From positions 148,408 through 212,407 of the forward strand of contig DXFV01000033.1 of NCBI GenBank assembly GCA_019114265.1: a stretch of DNA of 64,000 bases, read 5' to 3'. The translations under genes and the position numbers were made by a program. The stretch comes from Anaerofilum faecale. Its GTDB lineage: Bacteria; Bacillota; Clostridia; Oscillospirales; Ruminococcaceae. Position 1 is the stretch's first letter, and each line of letters opens with the position of its first letter. The notes beneath the pieces were generated by a model that was given only the letters and a program-made list of their open reading frames with translations, was not told the origin of the DNA and did no database searches. Shown here one piece after another: positions 25,547 to 34,392 of the stretch.

Positions 25547-26335
25547 TCACAGCAGAACGATCTCGGGCGGTGCGGCCAGCCGCATCGGCGGGCCGGAGAC
25601 CCCCAGCCCGCGGCTGACGAACAGCGCGGCGCGGTCTTTGCCCTGCGGCTGATACAGGCCGTAGGGGTAGTATTTGCCGCCCGGCGGCAGGATCTGCCCA
25701 GTCAGCACCGGCAGACGGATCTGCCCGGCGTGGCTGTGGCCGGACAGCATCAGGTCGCACCGCCACAGCGGCAGATACCGCGCCTTGTCCGGCATGTGGC
25801 ACAGGCAGATGCGGTAGGCGCTGGAGTCCGTCCGGCGCAGTGCGTCGCCGTGGGTGTAGGGGGCCAGCCCGCAGATCTCCAGCCCCGGCAGCGGCTGCGC
25901 CGTCTGTTCCCACAGCACGGTGAAGCCGCCCGCCTTCAGCAGACGGTAAAATTCCGGCAGGCTGTTGTGCCGCACATCGTGGTTGCCGGCCACCGCGTAC
26001 TTTCCCAGCGGGGCCTCAATGCGCCGCAGCTGGGCGGCGATCCAGTCAAAATCCAGCACCGGCCGGTCGGTGGGCAGCTTGGCGAAGAAGTCGCCGCCGA
26101 ACAGCACCAGCTGGGGATGCAGGCGGTTGATGGCGTCCACAATCGGCTCCAGATGGGCAGGGGAGTATTTCCGGCCGATGTGCAGGTCGGAGAAAAACAC
26201 GGTCCGCACCGGCACCGGCCGGGGAAGGGAAGGGCGTGTGACGGTGAGGCGGTTGGGCTCCACCAGCGCCGCATAGCCGGCGACGGCGATGCCGGCGGCG
26301 CACAGCCCGGCAGCGGAAACAAGTAAACGGCTCAT
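25547..26335 (-). CDS. membrane-anchored calcineurin-like metallophosphoesterase (YkuE-like)
   Basis: A 262-residue phosphoesterase with an N-terminal anchor helix (residues 4-24). All five metal-binding blocks are present: SDLH, FGGDFF, GNHD, the CHMP histidine and GHSHAGQ. This spacing matches the YkuE/LpxH-like group, which acts on phosphorylated lipids or nucleotides near the membrane. The substrate is unknown. It ends 3 bases from the convergent membrane protein gene and is divergent from ogt. Confidence 0.85.
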   Translation of the reverse strand: MSRLLVSAAGLCAAGIAVAGYAALVEPNRLTVTRPSLPRPVPVRTVFFSDLHIGRKYSPAHLEPIVDAINRLHPQLVLFGGDFFAKLPTDRPVLDFDWIAAQLRRIEAPLGKYAVAGNHDVRHNSLPEFYRLLKAGGFTVLWEQTAQPLPGLEICGLAPYTHGDALRRTDSSAYRICLCHMPDKARYLPLWRCDLMLSGHSHAGQIRLPVLTGQILPPGGKYYPYGLYQPQGKDRAALFVSRGLGVSGPPMRLAAPPEIVLL

Positions 26336-26376
26336 GAAAGGCTCCTTTCCAGCAGATCAGAAGTGAGGTGTGAAAT

Positions 26377-26835
26377 ATGGATTTTTGTGTTGTTGAAACG
26401 CCGGTCGGCTTTCTGCGCATGGAGGCGGACGGCTCGGCGCTCACCCGGGTGGAGTTCTGCGCCGGCCCGTGCGCCGCGCCGCAAAGCGACCTTCTCCGCC
26501 GCGCGGCGCAGCAGCTGGCGGAGTACTTTTCCGGTGCCCGGCGCACCTTTTCGATCCCCCTCGCGCCCCGGGGCACGCCCTTTCAGCGTGCGGTGTGGAG
26601 CGCCCTGTGCGATATCCCCTATGGGCAAACCCGCAGCTATGGGCAGATCGCGGCGTCGGTGGGGAATCCGCGCGCAGCGCGTGCGGTGGGGATGGCCTGC
26701 AACCGCAATCCCATCGGCATCCTCATCCCCTGTCATCGGGTGCTGGGGGCGAACGGCGCGCTGACAGGCTATGCCGGAGGCATGGACAAAAAAGCCGCGC
26801 TCCTGGCGCTGGAACGGGAAACCCCGGATACATGA
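26377..26835 (+). CDS. ogt: methylated-DNA-[protein]-cysteine S-methyltransferase
   Basis: A 152-residue suicide enzyme that removes O6-alkyl groups from guanine in DNA. The acceptor cysteine is C119 in the invariant PCHRV. The recognition arginine loop SVGNPRAARAVG and the GTPFQRAVW helix are intact. GAGGTG lies 8 bases upstream. It is divergent from the metallophosphoesterase with only 41 bp between them, so their promoters overlap. Confidence 0.95.
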   Translation: MDFCVVETPVGFLRMEADGSALTRVEFCAGPCAAPQSDLLRRAAQQLAEYFSGARRTFSIPLAPRGTPFQRAVWSALCDIPYGQTRSYGQIAASVGNPRAARAVGMACNRNPIGILIPCHRVLGANGALTGYAGGMDKKAALLALERETPDT

Positions 26836-26889
26836 TACCACATCCGGCGGCCGGACGCCCACTTTTTTTCCGAAGTTTTCCAAAATTCG

Positions 26890-26918
26890 TTTATTTTTTT
26901 TCGCAAAAATACTATAAT
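26890..26918 (+). promoter_or_regulatory. murC promoter
   Basis: TTTATT (26890-26895), 17 bases, TATAAT (26913-26918). Confidence 0.65.
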
Positions 26919-26995
26919 AAATATCGACATAGAAATTTTGCCCATGTTCGGCGGGCTGCATGCGGCCAGCGCAGGGGCATCCAGAGGTGAACAGA

Positions 26996-28363
26996 ATGAA
27001 CAATTTCAATTCAGACCTGCTGGCAGGCAAGCATCGTCTGCATTTTATCGGCATCGGCGGCAGCGGCATGTATCCGCTGGTGCAGATCCTGGCCGCGCGC
27101 GGCTATGAGATCTCCGGTTCGGACGTGAACGAAGGCAGCATCCTCGACGCCGAGCGCGCGATGGGCATCCAGGTGTATATGGGGCAGAGGGCGGAGAACG
27201 TCGCCGGGGCCGATCTGGTTATCTATTCGGCTGCGATCCACCCCGACAACCCCGAGCTGGCCGCCGCGGTGCAGCAGGGCATTCCCACCGCCGAGCGCAG
27301 CGTGCTGCTGGGCTACGTGGCGCAGCTGTATCCCAATCCCATCTGCATAGCGGGCACCCACGGCAAAACCACCGTCACCGCGATGATGACGCAGGTGTTC
27401 GAGATGGCGGGCAAAGATCCCGCGGCGGTGATCGGCGGCAAGCTGCCTCTGATCGACGGCTACGGCAAAAGCGGGAAGGGCCGCGAGATCATCATTGAGG
27501 CCTGCGAGTATGCCCGCACCTTCCTGCATCTGGCTCCCTCCATTTCGGTGCTGCTGAACATCGACGCCGACCATCTGGAGTACTACGGCAGCATGGAGAA
27601 CCTGAAGGATGCGTTCCGCAGATTCTGTCTGCTCACCACCGATACCATCGTGGCCAATACGGACGACGCCAATACCTACGACGTGGTCAAAACGCTCGAC
27701 CGCCATGTGCGCACCATCGGCATCCAATGTCCGGCCGACTTCACCGCCCGGAATATCTGCGAATACAAACCCGGTTTCTACAGCTTCGACGTGATGGAGC
27801 TCACCCGGGAGTATGCGCACATCCAGCTGAGCGTGCCCGGATACCATCATATTTACAACGCGCTGGCGGTATGCGCGGTGGCGCGTCTGTGCCGGCTGTC
27901 GGGCGATGAGGTGGCCCGCGGCATCCAGGCGTTCACCGGTGCGGGGCGCCGCTTCGAGATCATGGGCGAGGTGAACGGCATCACCATCGCGGACGACTAT
28001 GCGCATCATCCCACCGAGCTGAGAGCCACCCTCACCACCGCCAAGGAGCTGGGCTTCAAGGAGGTGTGGGCCGTTTTCCAGCCCTACACCTTCAGCCGCA
28101 CCGAGATGCTGCTGGACGAATTTGCCGAGGTTCTGCCGATCGCCGACCACGTGGTGGTCACCAGGATCATGGGCGGGCGCGAGAAAGAGGAGGACTACAC
28201 CGTCAAGGCCGAGGACCTGACGGCAAAAATGCCGGGCAGCGTCTGCGTGCAGACCTTCGAGGAGGTCAAGGAGTATATCCTGTCCCATGCACAGCCCGGC
28301 GATCTGGTGCTGACGCTGGGCTGCGGGGATCTCTACAAAGCGGCCAAAATGATGCTGGAGTAA
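26996..28363 (+). CDS. murC: UDP-N-acetylmuramate--L-alanine ligase
   Basis: A 455-residue Mur ligase that adds L-alanine to UDP-MurNAc in peptidoglycan synthesis. Residues 13-23 (HFIGIGGSGMY) are the UDP-binding Rossmann loop, GTHGKTT (K124) is the ATP P-loop, DADHLEYY and the ADDYAHHPTE block identify the MurC/Mpl group, and no Mpl-specific features are seen. The start at 26996 has AGAGGTG 6 bases upstream; the longer frame to 26960 does not. It stands alone with a good promoter. Confidence 0.92.
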   Translation: MNNFNSDLLAGKHRLHFIGIGGSGMYPLVQILAARGYEISGSDVNEGSILDAERAMGIQVYMGQRAENVAGADLVIYSAAIHPDNPELAAAVQQGIPTAERSVLLGYVAQLYPNPICIAGTHGKTTVTAMMTQVFEMAGKDPAAVIGGKLPLIDGYGKSGKGREIIIEACEYARTFLHLAPSISVLLNIDADHLEYYGSMENLKDAFRRFCLLTTDTIVANTDDANTYDVVKTLDRHVRTIGIQCPADFTARNICEYKPGFYSFDVMELTREYAHIQLSVPGYHHIYNALAVCAVARLCRLSGDEVARGIQAFTGAGRRFEIMGEVNGITIADDYAHHPTELRATLTTAKELGFKEVWAVFQPYTFSRTEMLLDEFAEVLPIADHVVVTRIMGGREKEEDYTVKAEDLTAKMPGSVCVQTFEEVKEYILSHAQPGDLVLTLGCGDLYKAAKMMLE

Positions 28364-28929
28364 AACTGTGTCCACAGTCTGCACCGGACAGATTTTCTAA
28401 ACAAAAAACGGAGGCCGCCGCCCTTTTGGACGACGGCCTTCACTTATCAAAAAACAGCGGTCTGTGTGGAGCGAACGCCTTCCCCTGGCGGGGCGGATGC
28501 GGTGGTATCCGTTTTTACGGCAAAGAAATTCTTTGCCGTCCGATACAGATCCCCAATCTCGGCCCCGACATACTGAAAATTTGTTGCGGCAGATTTTGCA
28601 CAATGCTGGAGCCGGAACAGCAACCCAGCAGCGCCCCAACGGCTATGGTTTGTGAAGGCTAAAGCAGAACTTTGGTATTCGTTTTTGCTGAAAAGCGAAA
28701 AACAGTTGCCTGCGCTTTGTATCCTGGTTATGGCCGAGGAAAAACCGGTGGGTCGGATTGGTACAAAAGCCCCCAAAACAGGTACAAACCGGTGGTTCAA
28801 AAATGCCACGAACACCCACCGATTTTTTTCGCTGTTTAGAATGACAAGCATCTCTCGCACAATCACCACCCGGTTTTGACCAGCAGACGTACCGCATGCC
28901 AGTCAATTATTCTTTGCAGCACGTTCAGA
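28364..28929. other. 566-bp intergenic region with hairpins, no convincing gene
   Basis: The stretch contains AGGCCGCCG/CGACGGCCT pairing (28411-28438) preceded by AAAAAA, which would be a minus-strand terminator; a 19-base dyad GGCAAAGAAATTCTTTGCC (28520-28538); and CGGTGGGT/ACCCACCG arms (28746-28823) before a T-run on the plus strand. Frames on both strands are short and lack ribosome binding sites. The composition suggests a structured RNA or a dispersed non-coding repeat rather than a gene. Confidence 0.5.
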
Positions 28930-31900
28930 CTACCCTGCATGAAAATACCGAATCAAAATCTGTTTGATATAGTGGTATCGGCGAATGTAGGTAGGGTCCA
29001 CCCGGATGAGTTCAAAGCCATGTTCCTGGCAGAGACGAAGCTTTTCATTTTCTCTTTGCTGTCCGGCAGAATCGGTGTGGCGTTCGTGGCCATCCAGTTC
29101 TATGGCAAGGATGGGAACCGACCGCCGCCCGTCGCGCTTGTACACCACGAAATCGAAGCGTCTGCTGCCGAAAAGGTCCGCATCCAGTTGTGTTTCACCA
29201 AACAAATCCTGTATATTCACCCTGTGCCGCACAATACAGCGGCTGCCGGAAAGGAACACGTTGTCCAATGCGTGATTCAGATTTTCCAGAAAAGCCGTTT
29301 CAGTTGCCGTGCTATATGGCTGGATCCCCAGTGCACGCGAAGCGGCCGGCTTTTCCGACACCTGGGATGTACCATTGCTGCGCACATATTGCACAAGCTC
29401 GTAGATGTCGTCATCGTCGCTGCCAGCGTGCAGCCGTTCCAGCTGATGCCAGTTGGAAAGAACGATCAGCTGCTGTTTCGCGCGCGAAGTGGCCACGTTG
29501 ATCAGTTCCTTATTGTTTTTCAGCCAATCGTAGGTGGCCGGTTGTGTCTGTTCGGTGAGTGCGAGCGAAAAGATAACCACATCTTTTTCGTCTCCTTGAA
29601 ATGCATGTACGGTACCGCAGCTGGCATTGGTATGCTCCTGTGCGGTCAGCATCCGGTGGATCTGCTCCCGCTGATTTGCAAACGGTGTGATGATACCCAC
29701 CGATGTTTCGGGGTGCTTGCTGAGATATCGGTCGATGAGATCGACCTCGGCAGGCGCCGTATTTTTTTGCGTAGAGACATCGTTGGGAACGTCCACATAC
29801 ACCAGTGGGGGATTGTCACTGCGCTGGCTGTCCACGAGCAGACGATGATTGTAATATTTTTTGTTATTGAACTGGATGATACGGGGGTCACAGCGATAGT
29901 GATGCCGCAGAAGCACCTCGTCACTCACTGCGTCACAGGCCAGGAAACATTTGTATATCGAGTTTTTGATATAGTCGTATTCCTCGCCTACGCGATAGCG
30001 CTGGCGCAGGATCTGGTTGTCTTCCGGTGCCAGTTGGATCACCGGCTGCAATTGCTGGGGGTCGCCCACAAGCATCAGAGAAAAACCGCGCAGGATGGGC
30101 ACCAGGGAAACAGCGGTGTTGCACTGGCTGGCTTCGTCCATGATCACCATGTCAAATACCGGTTCCGGGGTCCCCAGCTTTTGTGCGGAAATGCAGGTGG
30201 TGGCCACAAAGGGGAAAATCTTCAGGAATTTTTTCAGGTTTTCCGGGTTTGAGAGATAATTGTTGAACGCTGCGATCCGGGCCCGCGGCGAACCATCGCT
30301 GTACAGAATGGATTTCAACTCTTTGTTTTTTGGCTCGTCCAGACGCCGGATGTACCGGACAGAGGTGTAGTACAGATATTTTCGGAAATCCTCTTCGCTC
30401 CGGTCCAGAAGGGCAAGCGCATCTTCTGTGCGTACCGTGCCTTTGCGTGCAAGTTCCGTCTCCACCTGCGGCAACTGTCCCGCCTGTAATTCATATTGGA
30501 AGTTCATATGTGCGCGAGCATCCAGCAGCCGCTGGATCGTTTCACGCCGTTCGGTCAGGTCCAGAATTTCCTCATAGCGTTCCAGCAGCGCAGTCAGGCG
30601 TTTGGCACGCGCAGCGCGCTGTGCGTGGTTGTTGTCCAGCGTTTTTTCAAATACAGCCACTTCTTTGCAGCTCTCGTATAATTCGAGAATGCTGTCCAGC
30701 GCCTTTTCCACACAGGCGTTGCTGCCAAGCCGCACGATGGGGAAAGGGATTTTCTTTCCGCGATATTGCAGGCCCTGCAGCTTTTCCACCACACCGTCGA
30801 TGGGATGATTGTTGTAGGAGGCGAACAGAACGGTGCGCTCGTTGAAAAAGGCGGTGGTCATCGTGTTGACGATGGTGCTGGTCTTGCCGGTGCCCGGAGG
30901 CCCTTGTACATAGGTCAGAGGATAACGCATTGCATTGTTGATCGCCAGAAGCTGGTCGAGGTTTACCCGATTGTCTGCCAGTGCCAGCGGGAACGATTTT
31001 CTGCGGCGAGGCCGGGTGGTCATCTCTCCAAAAAATGCGCGAATGGGGGCGGTGAGTTCCTCTTTTTCCGGGGACTGGAACATTTTCAGGATTCCGCGAT
31101 ACTGATATTCCAGATCCACCAGATTGTTGCGCGAGATCGACACCAGATATGGCATGTCGTTCACACCATATCGCCGGAAGCTGTGCTGCGTGATGCAGTC
31201 CTTGATTCGCTCTGCGTTGTGGTTGAAGTTATCCAAGAGACAGTAGTTTTCGGCGTCCAGAAATTGGTGTGCGCTCACCTTCATTCCATCCAGTGTGAAT
31301 TCCCGGCAGACGACCGGCTCGTTGCGGGCACGCAGACAGCGGCCGACAATATCCAGAAAGAGAGGCCGATACGCCAGCAGATACAACCCGCGTTCGGTGT
31401 TTACACTCAGCAGATTCAGCCCCAGCTCCTGCATCTGTACGCGCTGTTTTTCTTCCTGGGCAGCATCACGCTGGAATTGCTGCACGATCTGTGCGAATTG
31501 CGTTTCGCTTAATTTTAACGTTCCTTCGGAAAAGCTGTCGGCATCCAGCTGATGGATCAGTGCGTATTCGCTGTAGTAGGGAGTGCTGTCCAGCTTGCTG
31601 CAAAGGGTGAGATATTCCAGGATGCGCAGATTGACGGTGGTGCCGAATAAAGGCTCATATTTGCGGGGATGTTCCAGAATGTCCCGCGCCAACTTGTCGT
31701 TCACCGGACACCACGAGCCGTCCAGCACTTGCGCAGAACGGATACCGCTGGCGTATATAATCAGCTCCTGCACCGTCAGCTTGCCCAGATGCATTCCGTC
31801 CACCCGCATACGGCCGGTCTCGGCGCACAAGGATTTGACGGCGATCCAGTACCGTGTGATCTGGCCGCTTTGATTTTTATATTCTATACTTAGCCATTTT

Positions 31901-31962
31901 CCTTCATGTATGGCCTTGAAGATTGCTCTGCCCACCGTATACAGAACGCTGCCGCTTTCCAT
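28930..31962 (-). CDS. WYL-like domain, superfamily 1 helicase and PD-(D/E)XK-like nuclease fusion
   Basis: A 1010-residue protein. Residues about 10-82 resemble a WYL ligand-binding domain (KWLSIEYKNQSG, DGMHLGK). The core is a UPF1/Dna2-like helicase: Walker A GPPGTGKT (354-361), Walker B DEAS (609-612), GDPQQL (633-638), TVHAFQGDEKD (784-794) and VATSRAKQ (823-830). The insert between motifs I and II is long and helical. The C-terminus (about 888-1010) looks like a DUF2726/Vsr-type nuclease, with D937 in RFDFVV and E955/D957 in AIELDGHERH. Such helicase-nuclease fusions occur in phage defence. The start at 31962 follows GGGAG; it is a lone gene with its own promoter. Confidence 0.75.
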   Translation of the reverse strand: MESGSVLYTVGRAIFKAIHEGKWLSIEYKNQSGQITRYWIAVKSLCAETGRMRVDGMHLGKLTVQELIIYASGIRSAQVLDGSWCPVNDKLARDILEHPRKYEPLFGTTVNLRILEYLTLCSKLDSTPYYSEYALIHQLDADSFSEGTLKLSETQFAQIVQQFQRDAAQEEKQRVQMQELGLNLLSVNTERGLYLLAYRPLFLDIVGRCLRARNEPVVCREFTLDGMKVSAHQFLDAENYCLLDNFNHNAERIKDCITQHSFRRYGVNDMPYLVSISRNNLVDLEYQYRGILKMFQSPEKEELTAPIRAFFGEMTTRPRRRKSFPLALADNRVNLDQLLAINNAMRYPLTYVQGPPGTGKTSTIVNTMTTAFFNERTVLFASYNNHPIDGVVEKLQGLQYRGKKIPFPIVRLGSNACVEKALDSILELYESCKEVAVFEKTLDNNHAQRAARAKRLTALLERYEEILDLTERRETIQRLLDARAHMNFQYELQAGQLPQVETELARKGTVRTEDALALLDRSEEDFRKYLYYTSVRYIRRLDEPKNKELKSILYSDGSPRARIAAFNNYLSNPENLKKFLKIFPFVATTCISAQKLGTPEPVFDMVIMDEASQCNTAVSLVPILRGFSLMLVGDPQQLQPVIQLAPEDNQILRQRYRVGEEYDYIKNSIYKCFLACDAVSDEVLLRHHYRCDPRIIQFNNKKYYNHRLLVDSQRSDNPPLVYVDVPNDVSTQKNTAPAEVDLIDRYLSKHPETSVGIITPFANQREQIHRMLTAQEHTNASCGTVHAFQGDEKDVVIFSLALTEQTQPATYDWLKNNKELINVATSRAKQQLIVLSNWHQLERLHAGSDDDDIYELVQYVRSNGTSQVSEKPAASRALGIQPYSTATETAFLENLNHALDNVFLSGSRCIVRHRVNIQDLFGETQLDADLFGSRRFDFVVYKRDGRRSVPILAIELDGHERHTDSAGQQRENEKLRLCQEHGFELIRVDPTYIRRYHYIKQILIRYFHAG

Positions 31963-32004
31963 CTGCCAGGTCTCCCTTTGAAAATTTTCTTTTATCCTAT
32001 TATA

Positions 32005-32033
32005 AGTATAAGAAAAATGGCAAAGTTTGGCAA
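32005..32033 (-). promoter_or_regulatory. promoter of the helicase-nuclease gene
   Basis: On the minus strand TTGCCA (32033-32028) and TATACT (32010-32005) are 17 bases apart. The start codon is about 43 bases downstream. Confidence 0.65.
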
Positions 32034-32203
32034 CTGCACGATGTATTTTGGTATAAATTGAAAAGATTGCTTGTCCATCGCTGTACATGCCCTGTGTAAA
32101 GCTGTCTTGCCAAGATTTGAATCATGGCATATAATAGTTTAAACAGTATTTTTTGTGGTAAAAAGGGTTAAGGAACAAATAAAAACTATGGAGACGAGAA
32201 TTC

Positions 32204-32254
32204 ATGGAAACACCAGCATTTATGTTGATTATTTTCAAAATAAAAACTCCTTGA
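32204..32254 (+). CDS. 16-residue leader peptide upstream of the MATE gene
   Basis: GGAGA (32190-32194) precedes an ATG that opens METPAFMLIIFKIKTP and stops at TGA 32252-32254. The stop lies inside the TTGACA of a promoter-like element. A large terminator hairpin follows before the MATE gene. Short hydrophobic leaders in this setting often control resistance genes by ribosome stalling; here that is inference. Confidence 0.4.
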   Translation: METPAFMLIIFKIKTP

Positions 32255-32279
32255 CAAAAAATTTTGAATGCTTTAAAAT
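32251..32279 (+). promoter_or_regulatory. promoter upstream of the MATE attenuator
   Basis: Consensus TTGACA (32251-32256), 17 bases, TAAAAT (32274-32279). Transcription from it would start just before the terminator hairpin and skip the leader peptide. Confidence 0.7.
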
Positions 32280-32318
32280 AAGCATCAGCTGGAGGGCGAA
32301 TCATTCAGTAGAAATGAT

Positions 32319-32369
32319 AAGCTGGATAAAGGCACAGACTGAGATGTCTGTACTTTATCCAGCTTTTTT
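32319..32369 (+). terminator. attenuator-like terminator in the MATE leader
   Basis: AAGCTGGATAAAG pairs with CTTTATCCAGCTT, with inner CAGAC/GTCTG pairing, then TTTT. It ends 23 bases before the MATE start codon. An earlier AGCTGGA (32287-32293) could pair with the right arm as a weak competitor. Read-through must be regulated for the gene to be expressed. Confidence 0.8.
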
Positions 32370-32392
32370 GTTTTGGAGGAGGAATTGACAAA

Positions 32393-33739
32393 ATGGACTT
32401 TCTAAACGGAAAAATCAAAACGCTCTATTTCAAATATCTTGCGGCCGCTTTTGGCAGCGCTCTGATCACCTCCATTTATTCTATTGTGGATATGGCCATG
32501 GTGGGCCAGTATCATGGGCCGGAAGGTACGGCAGCTTTGGCGGTTGTCGCGCCCATCTGGAATATCATTTACAGTCTGGGGCTCTTGATGGGGATCGGCG
32601 GCTCTGTCCTTTTCAGTATGATTCGAGGAAAAGGAGAGGATCAGGTCCGCCAATCCAACGAATATTTTACAGTTTCCATCCTTGGTTCCGTCATCCTTGC
32701 GGTGCTCGCGTGGGTCGTCATTGCCTTTTTTGACCAGCCGCTGCTGAAATTTTTCGGTGCGGAAGGACACACCCTCACGTTGGCCAGGGAATATGTGCTG
32801 CCGATCAAATTCGTCGTGCCCTGCTTTCTGTTTACACAGACGCTGGCGGCCTATCTGCGGAATGACAAAAATCCCACCTTGGCCACGGCAGGTGTCTTGG
32901 CAGGCGGCATCTTTAATGTATTCGGAGATTACTTCTTTGTCTTTACCTGTGATATGGGCGCCATGGGCGCAGGGCTTGCCACGGCCATCGGCACGGTGAT
33001 TTCTATCCTTGTCATGTTCTCCCACTTCTTCAGGAAGAAAAACACCCTGCGGCTGGTTCGTCCGTTCAATCTGTTCCGGAAATTCCGGGAAATTCTGGTG
33101 ACCGGATTTTCCACCTTCTTCATTGACATTGCCATGGGCATCCTGACCATTCTCTTCAACCGGCAGATCATGGCTTATTTGGGCACGAACGCCCTCTCCG
33201 TATACGGGGTGATTGTCAATATCAGCACCTTTGTGCAGTGCTGTGCGTACAGTGTCGGGCAGGCGTCTCAGCCGATTATCTCCAGCAATTTTGGTGCGGG
33301 AAAAGGGGAACGTATTCGGCAGACATTGCGGTATGCCATCGGAACAACGAGCTTTTTCGGCATTGTTTGGACAGTGGTTTGCCTTGCGATCCCGAACCAG
33401 TTCATCCACCTTTTTATGTCGCCGACAGAGGAAGTTCTGCAGATCGCTCCCGCGATCATCCGGTGCTACGGATTGTCCTTCCTGTTAATGACGCTTAATA
33501 TTTTCTCCACGTACTACTTCCAGGCCCTTATGAAACCCAAAGCGGCCTTTGTCGTTTCCATATCACGGGGATTGATAATCAGCGGTATTTTGATTTTGCT
33601 GCTGCCCATAGTGACCGGAGCCAATTCGATCTGGTTCGCCATGCCTCTCACGGAACTGTTTGTGGCAATCTATGTTGTGTGTATGATCGCCCGTTATACA
33701 AAACAATTGTCAACAGAAAGGAAGGCAGCTCATGAATAA
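32393..33739 (+). CDS. MATE-family multidrug exporter
   Basis: A 448-residue protein with twelve predicted membrane helices in two related halves. The first half has the family pattern SIYSIVDMAMVGQY and APIWNIIYSLGLLMGIGGS, the second GVIVNISTFVQCCAYSVGQA. MATE proteins expel cationic drugs or metabolites using sodium or protons. Base composition is clearly less GC-rich than the flanking housekeeping genes. GGAGGAGG lies 12 bases before the ATG. It overlaps the next gene by 8 bases and is behind a terminator, so expression is probably induced. Confidence 0.92.
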   Translation: MDFLNGKIKTLYFKYLAAAFGSALITSIYSIVDMAMVGQYHGPEGTAALAVVAPIWNIIYSLGLLMGIGGSVLFSMIRGKGEDQVRQSNEYFTVSILGSVILAVLAWVVIAFFDQPLLKFFGAEGHTLTLAREYVLPIKFVVPCFLFTQTLAAYLRNDKNPTLATAGVLAGGIFNVFGDYFFVFTCDMGAMGAGLATAIGTVISILVMFSHFFRKKNTLRLVRPFNLFRKFREILVTGFSTFFIDIAMGILTILFNRQIMAYLGTNALSVYGVIVNISTFVQCCAYSVGQASQPIISSNFGAGKGERIRQTLRYAIGTTSFFGIVWTVVCLAIPNQFIHLFMSPTEEVLQIAPAIIRCYGLSFLLMTLNIFSTYYFQALMKPKAAFVVSISRGLIISGILILLLPIVTGANSIWFAMPLTELFVAIYVVCMIARYTKQLSTERKAAHE

Positions 33740-34334
33740 GATCATCACCATTGGTCGTGAATTTGGCAGCGGCGGCCGGGAATTTGGCCGGCGGCTGTCG
33801 GAACAACTGGGATTTGCCTATTACGATCAGGAGATCATCAGCGAAATTTCCAAAAGGACCTCCCTGTCGGAGCAGTATGTCCAGGCGATCGTGGAACACC
33901 GGCCCTCGTTTTCGTTCCCGATCCATATTGGACAGAGCTTTTATGCGCTGGGGAATCCGGCCTTTGAACAAACGATGACGGTCTATCAGGAGCAGGCGCG
34001 TATCATAAAAGAACTGGCTGCCGAGTCAAACTGCGTCATCGTTGGACGCTGTGCAGATCACATTTTGAAAGAATATAAGCCTTTCCGAATTTTTGTCTAT
34101 GCAGACATGGAAAGCAAGATGAAGCGCTGCCGTGAAAAAGGCCCGGAGGAGGAAACGCTCTCGGATAAAGAACTCCGGCAGAAAATTTCCGGGATTGATA
34201 AAAAGCGCGCCAAGTATTATGAATTTTATACGGGGCATCCATGGGGCGACAAACTGAATTTTGATCTCTGCCTCAATACGACACAAACCGTCGTCAAAGA
34301 AATGGTCCCGGTTATAGCAAAACTGTTTTGCTGA
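33732..34334 (+). CDS. cytidylate-kinase-like family protein
   Basis: A 200-residue P-loop protein. The nucleotide-binding loop is REFGSGGREFG (9-19), typical of the cytidylate-kinase-like group found beside transporters in Clostridia and Bacteroides. It also keeps the VIVGRCADHIL block. It is not the housekeeping Cmk, being shorter and lacking its CMP-binding insert. The start overlaps the end of the MATE gene by 8 bases, so the two are coupled. The biochemical role is unknown. Confidence 0.8.
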   Translation: MNKIITIGREFGSGGREFGRRLSEQLGFAYYDQEIISEISKRTSLSEQYVQAIVEHRPSFSFPIHIGQSFYALGNPAFEQTMTVYQEQARIIKELAAESNCVIVGRCADHILKEYKPFRIFVYADMESKMKRCREKGPEEETLSDKELRQKISGIDKKRAKYYEFYTGHPWGDKLNFDLCLNTTQTVVKEMVPVIAKLFC

Positions 34335-34392
34335 AATCGTGCAGCACATAGGCCGGTGAAACCGTTTGTGCTGCGATGGAATATCCGTGGAT

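Noticed and set aside
28447..28869. 140-codon minus-strand frame in the gap after murC
   Set aside because: No ribosome binding site and a repetitive, low-complexity look; kept only as a possible non-coding repeat.
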